DNA of 64,000 nt from Caenorhabditis remanei. Its lineage: Eukaryota; Nematoda; Chromadorea; Rhabditida; Rhabditidae. The notes beneath the pieces were generated by a model. The model searched no databases. It saw nothing but the letters and a program-made list of their open reading frames with translations, and was not told where the DNA came from. The stretch lies in NCBI RefSeq assembly GCF_010183535.1, contig NC_071331.1:12772001-12836000 (forward strand). The letters are read 5' to 3'. The position numbers and the translations under genes were made by a program. Positions 22,075-33,644 of this stretch are shown one piece after another; the stretch's first letter is position 1; each line of letters begins with the position of its first letter.

Positions 22075-24850
22075 ATGAAGATCGTTTGCATTGGTGCGGC
22101 GCCAACGGCTCTCGGAGCTGCTTATCGGCTCAATGAGCTCAAGAATGAGGGAAATGAGGCTGCCAAGGATGCAGAGATTGTGCTCCTCGAACAAGTTAGT
22201 TTTTTTTTCTTACTTCAATGATTTGTTATTTTTCAAAAAGTGTGATCTTCATTCGACCGTAACAATTGAACTTGTCTAAAGAAACACTGTAGAACACTAT
22301 TTTTTTAAACTTCATTGTCATTTGCTCTTCTATCTTTGAGATGCGGTGGGTCGCTGAGCCAGATCATATCCTATGTATTATGAGCAAAATAAATTTCACT
22401 GTAAAACTGTATGATTCGAAAAGGTAGAGTTTGTCGAAAGTGAAAAACTAATCCCAGAGACCATTTGTAAAATTAAGATCTAAGCGGATTCGGTCAACCT
22501 AGGGATTGTCGTACCGGCTATTTTCAAGAATCTCTCAAGCTTATCCACTTTGTATCAAGTTTTTTATTGTCATATTCTGAAATCTAATCTCGTTATTTCA
22601 TCTCAATTCAACCGGTTCAAATTTGTACATCTTCATTAAAAATTGACCATAGTAGATACAAATTAGTAGAAATATCTGTAATGCCATTCGAGACAAAGTG
22701 ACTTTTCTTGGTTCATCGTAATCTATTTTTTTCAAACATTTCAATTCCAGGAAGAAATCGCCGGAGGACTGTCATGCACTGTCACCGATGCCAAGGGATT
22801 CCTTTGGGATATGGGAGGCCATATCACCTTCAACCATAACTTCCCATACTACGAGAAGGCTACTCAATGGGCTGTTGATGACTGGAATAAGTTGGCTAGA
22901 AACTGCATGGTTGACATGAATTACTTGTATGATACCAAGGGAATTCACTTGGTTCCATATCCAGCTCAATTCGCTGTTCCATTGTTCCCGGATGAGGTCA
23001 AGAATCGTTGTCTTGCTGATTTGAAGGAGAGATATGAGAATGTGAGTGAAAGATCGCAAGGAGAAAAAACGACTAGATAATCGGATAGCCCAAGGATCAC
23101 ATTTTATACCTTTTCAATTTAATGAGTATTCCTTTCAGCCACAAGATGGAATAACTCCAGATAACTTCGAGGAATGGGTTCTCCAACACTTCGGACCAAC
23201 CATTCTCAACACTTTCTTCAAGCCATACACCAAGAAGGTTTGGACTGTTGAGCCACTCAAGATGTCTCCAAATTGGGTTGGAACTCGTGTTGCCAAGCTT
23301 CCACAAGAAAAACTCGAGGAGTTGTGTTCGATGGATCAATCCGAGTTGGCTAATGCTGACTTCGGATGGGGACCAAATTCCTATTTCACCTTCCCAAAAT
23401 ACGGAGGAACTGGAAATGTCTGGAACTCAATGGCTAAGAAGCTTCCAAATGAGTGGTTCAAATTCAATAACAAGGTGGGTCTCTTTCGTCTCTCAGCATT
23501 CATTATACTCATTTCCCTCATGTCATATCCATCTGCGAAATTGCAGGTAACCGGAGTCAACCACAAAGAGAAGACCGTTGAGGTTCTCGAGAAGGGACAA
23601 ACTGAGTCAACCAAGATGTCTTATGATGTTCTTCTCAACACTGCACCAATCGATCAATTGGTTAATAACACTCAAATCACTGCACCATTGGATATTGTTC
23701 ACAATAAGGTTAGAATACTTTAAAAAAGATCTCTGGGATTGTAAGAAATGGGAAGAAAAAGTACAAGATACAATAGTGAAACAGGGAAATATTCAATACA
23801 AATTTCTTAAAACTGCAATTTTAGGTATTCATCGTCGGAGTTGGACTCCGCAAACCAATGACTTCGTTCCTCGAGAAATTCACTTGGCTCTACTTCCCAG
23901 ACCGTGAAGTTCCATTCTTCCGTGTCACAATTCTCAGCAGATACGGAGAAGTTACTCCAGATAGTGACAAGTACTGGTCTGTGATGTGTGAGTGTGCCAG
24001 ACCAATTGATGATCCAGTGAGTATTCAATATTAGTAGTTCGTAAGTGGCTGAGGAATCAAGCTCACCAAGTTCAAGATAAATGTATTGAACAGTTGAAAC
24101 CGCGTTTTATTCTTAGATCACCGAAGAGGAGATGGTCAAGAAGACACTTGATGGACTTGTCATCAAGGATATGATCACTCGTGAGGCTATTGAATCTGTC
24201 TATTCGATTACTCTACCATACGGATATCCAATTCCAACACCAAATGTAAGTTGGAGATTTCTGGGTTTTCATAGATCACTAATTATTATTTGAGAAAAGA
24301 TTATTGAGTCTCCAACGTTAATGTTTTCTAGTTATTATTAAGCAGCATATAGTTAAAGCTCATCCATCACTGCAGAAACAGAAAATTTCGGAATGATTTG
24401 TTGGACATTTTTATCACTTTTACTAGTATTTACTGTTTCAAACAAGTAATTATGTCAACCTGTTTTCGAAAGTGTTAGTGAAAAGAGAGGAAAACTCGAG
24501 GACTCTCCAATTCAAAACCGTATATCCTTTGACAGTTTTGAACTCAATACTATCGTATTTCATATTGAACTGTTTTTTTGAGAATTATGCTGAATATTTT
24601 TCATGGGGAAGCTAGAGTTTTAATAAAAACCTCAATATTCTGTTTCCAGCGTGATCGTGAATTGGCTCGTGCTCACGGAGAGCTCGAACGTCATTCGATC
24701 TACTCTCGTGGACGTTTTGGAGGATGGAAATACGAGTCATCAAACCAAGATCACTGTTTCATCCAAGGAAAGGAATTCATCGACAGAGTCATTCTCGGTG
24801 AACCAGAGAAACTCTACAAGACTGGAGTTCCAACTATTCCACGTGGATAA
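22075..24850 (+). CDS. glf-1: UDP-galactopyranose mutase
   Basis: Seven exons (22075-22194, 22751-23041, 23139-23474, 23547-23708, 23825-24016, 24117-24245, 24650-24850) give 476 residues in perfect phase. The N-terminus [19 protein letters not shown] is the FAD-binding dinucleotide fold of UDP-galactopyranose mutase, followed by [20 protein letters not shown] and [31 protein letters not shown] and the C-terminal [13 protein letters not shown] match the eukaryotic enzyme. It converts UDP-galactopyranose to UDP-galactofuranose for surface glycoconjugates. In C. elegans glf-1 is needed for normal cuticle and embryonic development; that is prior knowledge. Codon use is strongly biased, as in a well-expressed gene. 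ATG 22075 follows TTTTATAG, a likely trans-splice acceptor. Confidence 0.95.
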
Positions 24851-26410
24851 GCTGGATAATTATGATCGAATTTTAATATTTTATGTATCGTTTCTTTTAT
24901 TTTTCCTTTTTGTCTTTCTGTAGCTGATTTTTCAAAACGTCATTGATTCGAATGTGTTTGATTTATTATTAGCTTGTGACTTGTGTATTTGTGCAATAAC
25001 TTCTTCCGATTTTCTTCTTTTTCTATGGCTGAAATTGATTGGTAATAAATTTGTGATTTGTTTAATTCATATGCTTTTCTACTATTGTTGATGGACAAAA
25101 TTTTAGTGCCCTGAAAAATATGTTCTTAAGATAATTTAAAACTGTGAAGGCGTTAACAAATACATCACTACTGAGCGTCAGAGCGTCGTAAGAACCTCCC
25201 GAAATCCTTTTTTTCCTTCACTGGCCGCCATCATCTTTCCCTTCTTTCGTTTTCCTAGATTCTTCAATCCATCTTCATCATTGTTTCCTCTATTGTAAAA
25301 ACATTTCAAAGAAAGAGCATACGAATCACTGAGACGCAGACATTTCTTGTTCAAAAGTGCAATATAGTTAAACTGTTGACCAGAAGGAAAAAGAAACGCA
25401 CTTTTACGAAGAAAACCATTTATTCTATCATCAATTCTTTTTTCTTCTCTCAATATCTGAAGTGCAAAAGAAACGGATAGAAAAGGGCAAAATAGAGAAC
25501 ATTAAACCGTTTCTTCGTCTTGATTATACGAAAAAACCGATTAGATGTGTGATCTAGATGAAAATGTATGTTAAGGGCGTTTATGTACATTGATAATTAA
25601 AGGAATTTGATGACGAAGGAGGCTGTTCTCTAATTAAAAAATACAATAAAGTAAGCGCTATAGATGTGATACAGCAAGATTTCAGATGAAAAAGGATTTG
25701 AATTCAGCTATATGAATGAATGCGACGACAAGCGTTGATACCAAATTTCATGAAAAAAAAAACTACACGTGTGAAAACGAATAACAACTACTAATAATAC
25801 AATAATACACTTACTAAATGTTGCAAAAAATACAAAATAATTACTTCTATCACTTGATAGAATTGTCAAAAACTTGTTTTATGTGAAGGTTTTTCGGTTT
25901 TACTAAACTCTACGTATGTTTGCCTTCGTATTTTGAACAGGAATTTGAGCGAAAAAAAGTATATAACGCTAAATTGAAATCTGTCAGATATCTGAAAGAT
26001 TTAATTATAATTTTTATAGATAAATTTAATAGAAAACTACTTTCCAAGGGTGCCAGAAAACAACATGAAGTACTTCCGGAAGTATTTTAATTCTCGTAAA
26101 TCTATGCGCCAACTACCGTAGTTTAAAGGAACATGAGCAATTTTGAATGACTCTCGCCACGATTACGAATTTTTGGAAAATAATTAATTCGAAGTAGCGA
26201 CAAACATCTGAAAAACAGCTCGATTTCAACGAATTTTCGTGATTTTATTACTTAAAATTTTTCCAAAAAACTAGTAGTCAACCTGTACTATTGAAAAGTA
26301 TTTTCCTTGTTTCAACTCTGCTGGCTCGTTTCGATCTTGTAAAAGCGCCAAATCACTCCTCCTGTACATTTCCCATTTGTTTTCATTCGTTTCCCCCGTA
26401 TTTTTCCAAA
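24851..26410. other. intergenic, no supported gene
   Basis: About 1.5 kb of AT-rich sequence lies between glf-1 and the dehydrogenase gene. A 91-codon minus-strand frame at 25178-25453 lacks an early ATG and was not accepted. No repeat with clear structure was seen. Confidence 0.45.
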
Positions 26411-27674
26411 ATGACGTCTTTTGTCTCTTCATCACGCCTCTTTCCACTCCTTCAGTCCTCTCACTGGGCGGTACTTCGAACATGGGCGGAGCCAGTCAAA
26501 GTGTTCAAAACGGCGAAACCATCATCGTTTGCTGCATCAAATATCACTTTTCATCGTTCTGCTCACCAAATGCCTCGTGTTTTGATAACTGGCGGTACCG
26601 ATGGAATTGGACGAGAAGCCGCATTGAAGCTCGCCGCCGACCAGCACGAAATCACTATTTCCGGACGAGACCCGAACAAAGCGAAAGATGTCATCGAGCA
26701 ATGTCAAAAGAAATTTGTGAGTTAATTTTTCATTGATTTCAGCAATTATTTTACCGATCTTCTCGTTTTCAGAATAATACACCTCGATTCTTGCAAGCCG
26801 ACTTATCACTGGAGAATGAAGTGACCAAATTCGCGAATCAAGTTGCAAAAGAGAAATAGTTTGTTTCCAAGAGCTCCCAACACATTGATAGTTCATTATT
26901 TTCAGTGACATCTGTATTCTCAACGCTGGCGTCATGAATCCGAAACCGGGGCGTACTTGTGAGGATCGTGAAGCCACAATGATGACTAATTTGATTTCGT
27001 CGTACATGATTGCACACAAGATTCTCGATAGTCGGAAGGATGACAAGCCACTTCACTTCGTTTTCAGCACATCGATTCTTGTAAAGTAAGTAAGAGTTGT
27101 TTCCAATAAAGCATCCGTTCGTTACTTTGAGTGGTCATGAAGCGAATGAAGCAGGAAAACTGAAAATCAGTCGTTTTTGCTCTGAATTTTGTACAAGAAG
27201 CGTGACATCAATAATTCAGCTATTGATTTCAGATTCCACAACGCCACTCCGCTTGGTCTTCGTTTCTTCAACCCACAAAAATTATCGGATTGGCAAAAGT
27301 CTCTGGTTCCATCAGACGTCTCCGGTGCTGGAAAGTATGCCATCTCGAAGATCGGACTCGCCACTCTTTCTTCTACAATTTCACTTTCAAATCTTCCGAA
27401 TGTGACGGCGACAAGTGTTCATCCAGGAACAGTCTACACAAATATCATGTCGAATTTGCCGGCTCGTCAACAATTTTACATTAAACTCGCTCGTCCATTC
27501 ACCACATCACTCAGTGATGCTGGTGCCAATTTGGTTCGTGCTGCGAAGAATCCATTGCCAGCTGGAATGTTTTATCAGGCGAACAAAGCGACAAAGCTGC
27601 CAGAATTTGTATATTCGGAATCAAGTATTGCAGCATTCGAGGAGGTTTTCGATCAATTCAAAATTCGCGATTGA
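26411..27674 (+). CDS. short-chain dehydrogenase/reductase
   Basis: Four exons (26411-26716, 26773-26858, 26906-27085, 27233-27674) give 337 residues. The Rossmann core is complete: nucleotide-binding TGGTDGIGREAALKL, a basic SGRDPNKAK after the second strand that suggests NADP(H), the NAG motif in LNAGVMNPKPG, a catalytic serine in FVFSTSILVK and the active-site YAISK, followed by SVHPGTVYTN. About 50 residues precede the core (from MTSFVSSSRLFPLLQSS), rich in Ser, Arg and Lys with few acids, and could be a mitochondrial targeting sequence. Alternatively translation starts at the Met of MPRVLITGG. The substrate is unknown; the order of motifs is of the retinol-dehydrogenase-like SDR type. 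AATAAA at 27768-27773 is the probable poly(A) signal. Confidence 0.9.
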
Positions 27675-27808
27675 TTTTGATAGTTGCTGAAATAACTACT
27701 TTATCCATAATCCCTTCACGAGTCCTTTTTCTATCTCATATTTCATATATATTCTCTTGTGTGATACAATAAAACTATGTATTTGCTGGATACGATATTT
27801 TTCAGGTT

Positions 27809-27931
27809 TTACTCATTTTCTTCGTCATCGAGGACTAACGACTCAGAATCGGGAATTCCACTGATGGAAATAAAATACGAGAAATTTGTTTTTGTAACAA
27901 ATCTCATGACTTTGTTTGTCTCCTGGTACAT
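27809..27931 (-). CDS. possible small acidic-tailed exon or micro-ORF
   Basis: A frame from ATG 27931 (MYQETNKVMRFVTKTNF) runs 40 codons and ends in an acidic tail (LVLDDEENE) at TAA 27809-27811. The tail composition is typical of real C-termini in this genome. No splice partner was identified with confidence; the exons at 28204-28532 are in a phase that does not join. It could be the last exon of an undetected gene or chance. Confidence 0.22.
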   Translation of the reverse strand: MYQETNKVMRFVTKTNFSYFISISGIPDSESLVLDDEENE

Positions 27932-28203
27932 TTGAACCTTGAACTTCGGACAAAGCAGAATTTTGATAAATAATTATTCAGATTCTAGTTTTTTTAAACT
28001 CGTTTTCAGGCAACAATGTGTTCTCTATTTTCCAGTGTCCACTCGAAATATTCCGAAAACCAAAAACCCTTTTTTGTTTTTGCAAAAAAGGATAAAATAA
28101 CAAAAAACACGAAAATCTAATTAGCATATTATTCAGAAGCTGTTGAAAACAAATTGTGTGGTCTCAATGAATAGAAAAAAGCGAACTGAAAAACAAACGA
28201 TGA

Positions 28204-28532
28204 CTAATAATAAGTCAGTAATAACACGAAAATGGAGGCAATGATAGGAATAACGAAGGCTAGAAATTGGGAAGGGATTTGGGAATTTCAGTGTATTCTG
28301 GAGATTCTGGATCAACCAATCACAACGATCGACGATTTTCTTGCAATAAAATAGTTTGGAGTTTTCTTCGAAAGTGCAACCACTTGTTTATTCGTTACTC
28401 GTTTTTCGATCTCTACTACTTCCTGAATACGTCAATTCTATTTAACTATATCGGCGATTGACGACCCGACGCGAGAAGAATGGAAACCGTTTTTCTCTTC
28501 ACAAACAAATAACATATAATCTTAGATTTCAT
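28204..28532 (-). CDS. possible very small tail-anchored membrane protein
   Basis: Three pieces join in phase: MKSKIICYLF from ATG 28532, an exon at 28317-28422 (VVEIEKRVTNKQVVALSKKT), and a last exon at 28204-28259 encoding FVIPIIASIFVLLLTYY and TAG. The product would be about 65-70 residues with a single C-terminal hydrophobic span. All junctions have GT and AG, with introns of about 57 bp and longer. It is too short to be sure of and lies between two well-supported genes. Confidence 0.3.
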
Positions 28533-28651
28533 GCCGATTTTTTCTAGCGGTGATACTACTAACTATGCGATGTTTGAAAAAGGGGAAGGGTTTATGTAAA
28601 CTGTGAACGGAATAAGATGTATTATTGGAACAGACTTTTGGGAACAGAAAT

Positions 28652-30500
28652 TCAGTTTTTCATCGCTTGATACCACTCTGGAGATCTTAGAAAAGCTGTC
28701 AAAAACTGCACTCGTAGACTTTCTTCTACAGACGGAAGCTGTTTGGTTACTTGGGGGAATCTGTCATGCCAAACGACGAATGAGAAAACACTTTCATCCA
28801 CACATAAAGTGGCAATCATTCCATCACTTCTCTCAATATCCAACCCATTTTGACAATCCAATGCGTATGCTTGTGTTCTGAAACAACTATAAAATTCAAG
28901 TTTTAAAAGCCTCACTCACTCAAAAAGTGGTCCACGTTTAGACTTGTCCCATGGCCTCAACGAATCTTCTAAGCCTCGGAAAAGTTTTTCTTGATAGTTT
29001 CCGAATGATGCAGCTATTTGAAATACTCTCAATTTAATATCATTACTGTTCATCCAATTCTTGATGAACAAGTTGATGTCCGTGCAAGTGAGTTTGTTGA
29101 AATAAATCAGCATTTCTTGACAATGAATCTTGATGAGTGCATCAGATGTTACCCATCTTCCATCAAACATTCTTACAAACCCATCAATGTTCAACTGGAA
29201 AAAATAATTATTATTATTATTCGAGAAGAAGTTGTTTCTTACCGGATTTACTAGATCTGCGAATTCTAATCCACAAGAGAAGCTGAGTGACTTCAGATGG
29301 GGGAGTTCAGTGATAATTTGACTCAATGTCTCACTCCTAATCGTACCATAATCAAACATCAAATGTTTAATTTGATTCGAAGATTTCCAACCAAAAAATG
29401 AATGAAGTTCTGATGGATTCATCGTCATCAAATCAAAGTAAACACTGTTGATTTTCATTCTGAGAACATCCAATAAGAAATCAACGAGATACATGGCAAA
29501 AGAGAACGGCCCGCTTTCACAAACAATATCGATTGACTTTTTCAATTCTCTTCAAAAAAAATTATCCAGGTCGGTATCGATTCTCTTTCAACTTACTGTA
29601 TTTCAACCCGTCGACCCCCTAGTCTACTGTCATCAAATGATCGACTTGACCCGTCTTGCTGATGTCGATCCGAAACGATTATATCGAAATTTGAATCGTT
29701 TTTTAGTTTTAGGCGCAATTTATATTCAAACCATTCTGAAAAAAAACAGTTATGAATCGAGTATGATTACTTGTGATTGGATACCTGGAGTGAAAATGTT
29801 CTGTCTTTTTCGGAATATCAAATCCAAACCCAAAATATTCGGAAAACTCGTAGTATGTATTTGAAATTTTGTTTTTTTGGAGCACCGTGAAACTTGAATT
29901 CTGTAAATAATCAGGAATTAGTGTAATCCAAACATATTTAAAAAATACTTACAAATCAACGAAGCTCATCATCCGAAAAACCTGATCCCGGACCACAAGA
30001 GGGAGTTTTAAAAAAGGAAATCCAATAGAAGGTGCGGAAGAAAGAATAAAGGATCTCTTGAAGGTATATAGCTGTTGGGTGAGGTTGCTATTGTAAGAAA
30101 TTCTTTCGTACAAAGAATCCATTAACTGATAATAATCGCATTTTGCCTTTGCAAGTTGTCTACTTAAGACATCAACATTTCTCTGGATATCCATTCTCCA
30201 TAAATGCAAACCATCGTTTTCAAGAGCGTTTGTAATTGCTTGATACATCTCGATCATTTTATCAAACTCATGCAATTTCTCTTGTTCTGATTTCAGTAAA
30301 ATATCAAATTTTTGAAGATCAGGCTTCAGTTTTTCTCTAATTTCTTTGTTTCCCAAAATTTCGAATCCATTTTTTATTGAATTCAGTGCATCTCCATTTT
30401 GTCTGCAAGTATTTCGGAGAGTGGTAAATCGTTGGGAAACCAAATCAAACGTATATCTCTGATGTTGTTGTTTGATCGTCAAATAGAACAACTCATCCAT
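28652..30500 (-). CDS. F-box/FBA2 protein with a coiled-coil N-terminal extension (copy 1)
   Basis: Six exons (29953-30500, 29785-29900, 29597-29735, 29243-29549, 28920-29194, 28652-28877) give 536 residues. The first 160 residues are helical and charged with heptad-like spacing (LKPDLQKFDILLKSEQEKL, CDYYQLMDSLYERISYNSNL), a predicted coiled coil. The F-box follows at FPFLKLPLVVRDQVFRMMSF. After it comes the nematode FBA2-type F-box-associated region, ending with YFNKLTCTDINLFIKNWMN. A C-terminal block (SVFSFVVWHDRFPQVTKQL) closes the protein. F-box proteins recruit substrates to SCF ubiquitin ligases, and FBA2 is the presumed substrate-binding part. Nematode FBXB-type proteins usually begin at the F-box, so the long coiled-coil extension is unusual. 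Its partner is at 33645-35499 in opposite orientation. Confidence 0.82.
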
Positions 30501-31225
30501 GTTTGTGATTCAATTCTTACTCTGAAATAGGCATCTATGAAAATAGGAAAGTCAAATTTCATAAGGTTTGTATAAACCCATCGGGAGGTTCAGCATTAGA
30601 AATTAAGGGTGAGAATTACGGTGACTTATTAAATTTTTATAAAAAACGGAAAACAACTAATTTCAGTGACATAAACCTACCTTTTAGCTTCGGTTATTTG
30701 ACAATTAGAGTGGGGTTTTCAAAATAATATTTGTTCCCTTCAGGACCTGTTCGTAGTAATATTCCTCCTCTAGGAAATCAATAATGAATACTCTCGCATG
30801 CACAGATGTATGTGTCGTCTTCTGCTCTCTGTCCTTATGGTGCATTCCGTAACCTGGTTCATAACGTTATGTAGTAGGCATACGTACACTGTGTTAGGAC
30901 ACTGTCTTAATTGTTGGGTTACGCATTCACGAGGACGTCGTGGAAAGCGGACATACATTTTGTCGACAGAGAATTACAGTTCCAGTAGAATTGGGAGGAA
31001 CAAATTGCATAAACTTTAAAAAACTGCAATAAAATTATAACGATATTTTTTGGAGTTAGGAAAATTGAAAGTAACTGAAATACATGCCATTTATACCTCC
31101 TGGTTATTCACTTTTAAAGCAATACTCAGCAATAAATACCCATTTTTATTGTTTTCCGCATTGGCACATGAAAATCAGGAATAAGTGAAGAAATAGTCTT
31201 CAAAATATTCAAAATATATATCACA
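30501..31225. other. intergenic; contains duplicated flank (from about 30960)
   Basis: Bases 30960-31200 match 37460-37860 with indels and belong to a block duplication. The stretch 30783-30960 has a different, more GC-balanced composition, with an ATGTATGT near each end in opposite orientation, and may be a small mobile-element remnant. No gene was seen. Confidence 0.45.
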
Positions 31226-31650
31226 TTATCCAACCAACGACGTATTCAGAAGAACAGCCGAAAGTTGTGGAGGAGATTGTTGTGGAAGGAGAAGTGATTG
31301 AGGTGGAATTGTCTTTGATTGATTATGTGCAAATGGATGAGCTCGATCATCTGGAGAAAGGGATCCAAGGACGACGACGAGGCAAAGGAAAAGGACAAAG
31401 GCAAGCCAGACGAGTAGTAGACACAGCTTTTTGTGACGACAGAGACATTCTTTGCACATTTTGGATTTCTGAAAAACATTGAAAAGTAAGTCTCTAAAAT
31501 ATGATAGTAACCTCATAAGTGATTGCTGGCAGACTGTATCAATAGATTGACACCCTTTCAGATGATAAGTGTCTCCATTTTACTCTCCTCACACGACTAT
31601 CGTTGTTCAGATGATTCTAAAATGTTTTTATTGATATCACAGTGATCTGG
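31226..31650 (-). pseudogene. truncated duplicate of the membrane-protein gene at 37874-39353
   Basis: The last exon (31226-31468; MCKECLCRHKKLCLLLVW and the following hydrophobic span) is almost identical to 37874-38116. The preceding exon copy at about 31515-31650 has two in-frame stops: ACATTTTAG where the intact gene has ACATTGGAG, and TATTGATAC where it has TATCGATAC. Similarity ends just right of the acceptor at 31651, and the three upstream exons are absent. The high identity of the last exon suggests a recent copy. Confidence 0.8.
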
Positions 31651-31658
31651 AAGAAAAA

Positions 31659-32039
31659 CTTACAACTGCGCTCCGGCGAAATGCCGTTGAAAAATGTATA
31701 TTTTTCTCTGATTCTCTCACTTTCGCATATACCGTAAATACTGTATTATAACGGCACCTGTAATAGAACGGCACCTGTATTATAACGGCACCCCATCAAT
31801 ACTCAGAATTCATGAATATGAATATCCCGGTGTTTTTTCTTGGTTCTGATTAGAAACAGCGTGATTGATAACGTCTTGATCAACGAAAAGAATGCCCAAA
31901 AAAGGTTTTTCGTTTAAATTTAATGAGTTTTTAAAACCTCAAAATTTCTCTGGGAGGCAGTTGAAAAATATAACGGCATGCCGTTATAATACAGTATTTA
32001 CGGTAACTTTCTTCGGTTTCGGTAGAGCGCGGTTGTAAG
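31659..32039. repeat. inverted-repeat element, outer (GCGCTC-type termini)
   Basis: The left end 31659-31681 (CTTACAACTGCGCTCCGGCG...) is matched by the inverted right end 32017-32039 (...CGGTAGAGCGCGGTTGTAAG). The termini resemble the 60-bp palindrome at 56214-56273. A second inverted-repeat element is nested inside at 31730-32005. No coding capacity, so this is a non-autonomous element or remnant. Confidence 0.6.
31730..32005. mobile_element. MITE with about 26-bp terminal inverted repeats, TA ends
   Basis: The left terminus TACCGTAAATACTGTATTAT (31730 onward) is repeated inverted as ATAATACAGTATTTACGGTA, ending at 32005, and complementarity extends through the following ACGGC. The element is about 276 bp with TA at each outer edge, which fits a Tc1/mariner-type TA target. 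Just inside the left end are tandem ACGGCACCTGTA-type units. It has no open frame. It is inserted inside the 31659-32039 element. Confidence 0.8.
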
Positions 32040-32640
32040 AAGTGTGCCGTGCTAATATTTGAATGCATATTCTTCTAGATTGTTGGAGGATCTCTGAACA
32101 TCCAATATTAACTAGAGCCTCAGAAAGTTAGTTTAAAAACTTGCATATGCTAATGAATATCAATTTTTCTAACCACCTTGAACGTTAACCTTAATGATCT
32201 AGATGTAGTCAAAATGTTCTGATTAGAAAATGGAAGATTCTACAGTTCAAACGTGGAGACTACCAAGTAGCTCGAAGAATCTCTAATTTTCCAATATCTA
32301 TAATAATAACTTAGTTTTAAAATTTAGATGGTTGCTATGAGTCGAGTTCCAGAATCATTCGGGATCTTTGGGGTGCGTTTGCATTACCCCCAGTTAGTGT
32401 CTGATATTTACGTTGAACTTGTATTGAGTATTCAGTCAACACCATGGAGCGCGCTTGCCCTACCTACTGCTCTGTTGTTATAGCGACTGCATCGATACAT
32501 TTTTCTCGGCTCAAAACTAAATAAATATCGATTATTAAAAATTTCCGAAATCCCAGTAGTTAAAGTATTGTTTTTAGGTATTAATTTTTGCTCAGTTCCT
32601 ATTTTTTTTCACTCAGCTGCTTTATCCTCAACACAGACTT

Positions 32641-32961
32641 CACAGGGTCTAGGGGTGAGTAGTGAAATCGAACGCGCTCCACTAGACATTGGCGGCAAAT
32701 TCAAATTTTAATTTTTGCAATTCGCTGTTTCACTGTGGCAGTTTGATACGCAGCTTAATCGACCAATCTTTGAGCCGATTTATGTCAGTTTATCCGCATT
32801 TTTGGCCAGTTTTTCGACTGTCTCGCATCTTTTCAAGACCAATTATATTAAATAAATAAATAAAATTTTAAAATAAAAAATTTATTTCGAATTTCGCGCT
32901 AAAATTTTAGCTGATTTCAGCGGAGCGCGTTTATTTTCACTACTCATCCCGAGACCCTGTG
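32641..32961. mobile_element. MITE with 40-bp inverted repeats and a 6-bp target duplication
   Basis: The left terminus begins CACAGGGTCTAGGGGTGAGT and continues to CGCGCTCC at 32680. The right end, read inverted, begins CACAGGGTCTCGGGATGAGT and continues to CGCGCTCC. The element is 321 bp and flanked by AGACTT at 32635-32640 and 32962-32967, a clean target-site duplication. The interior is AT-rich with no coding frame. Confidence 0.85.
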
Positions 32962-33381
32962 AGACTTTTCCAGTTTGAATACCGGCATCCTGCCAAGCAT
33001 TTTTATAACAATTCAAAAACGAAAATCGGAGGTAACCTGCTCGATTGGTTTTTGTTATGGTCTTTGTTGACTGGTGGGGGGGCTTAACCCTAATTAGTCT
33101 ATTGGAAAATATAAAGGGCATCGTGATGCACAGACATACATACACTTGTGCGTGAGCGCTCATCTCGTATCGATTCGCGAGGAAAAATTTTTACGGAAAA
33201 GTTCTAATACTTTTTGACAGTCACGTTCTCTTACATATATTATATAAACTTGAATGTGTCGACGACTGCAAAAATAACTGTGGCTCTGTTTTTGATGAAA
33301 TTGTAGTTACAAGTTCGAAATCGCATGTCTGCTGTTTCGTTTATGGTTATTTTCGTTTATGTAATCCTTATTTACCACCCA

Positions 33382-33579
33382 GCATCGTGAGGTGTTAGGT
33401 CCGCAGGACACCGAGTTGAATTTTTTTCGAGTTGCGTTGCGTTGCTTGTAAAGCTCCGCCGCGATTCAAACGATACGACAAATAAAGGTAGAAACCTTTG
33501 GCATTGTAGCAAATTAAAATTTGGTTTTCCCAACAGTAGTTCGACGGAGCGCGTTTCGCGACCTTACCTCTCGCGATGT
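33382..33579. repeat. inverted-repeat element just upstream of F-box copy 2
   Basis: GCATCGTGAGGTGTTAGGTC at 33382 is matched, inverted and imperfectly, by GACCTTACCTCTCGCGATG ending near 33579. Inside are GCTCCGCCGCG and CGGAGCGCG in opposite orientation. The unit ends about 65 bases before the F-box gene ATG at 33645, so it lies in the promoter or 5' leader region. Confidence 0.55.
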
Positions 33580-33644
33580 TGTGTCACATAATTAGCTTTT
33601 TCACGTCGTAACTAATTTCAGATTCAAGAGATTGAATTTCAAAG

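Noticed and set aside
25178..25453. A 91-codon minus-strand frame rich in Lys and Arg
   Set aside because: There is no ATG near the start, the only in-frame Met codons are late, and no exon partner is seen.
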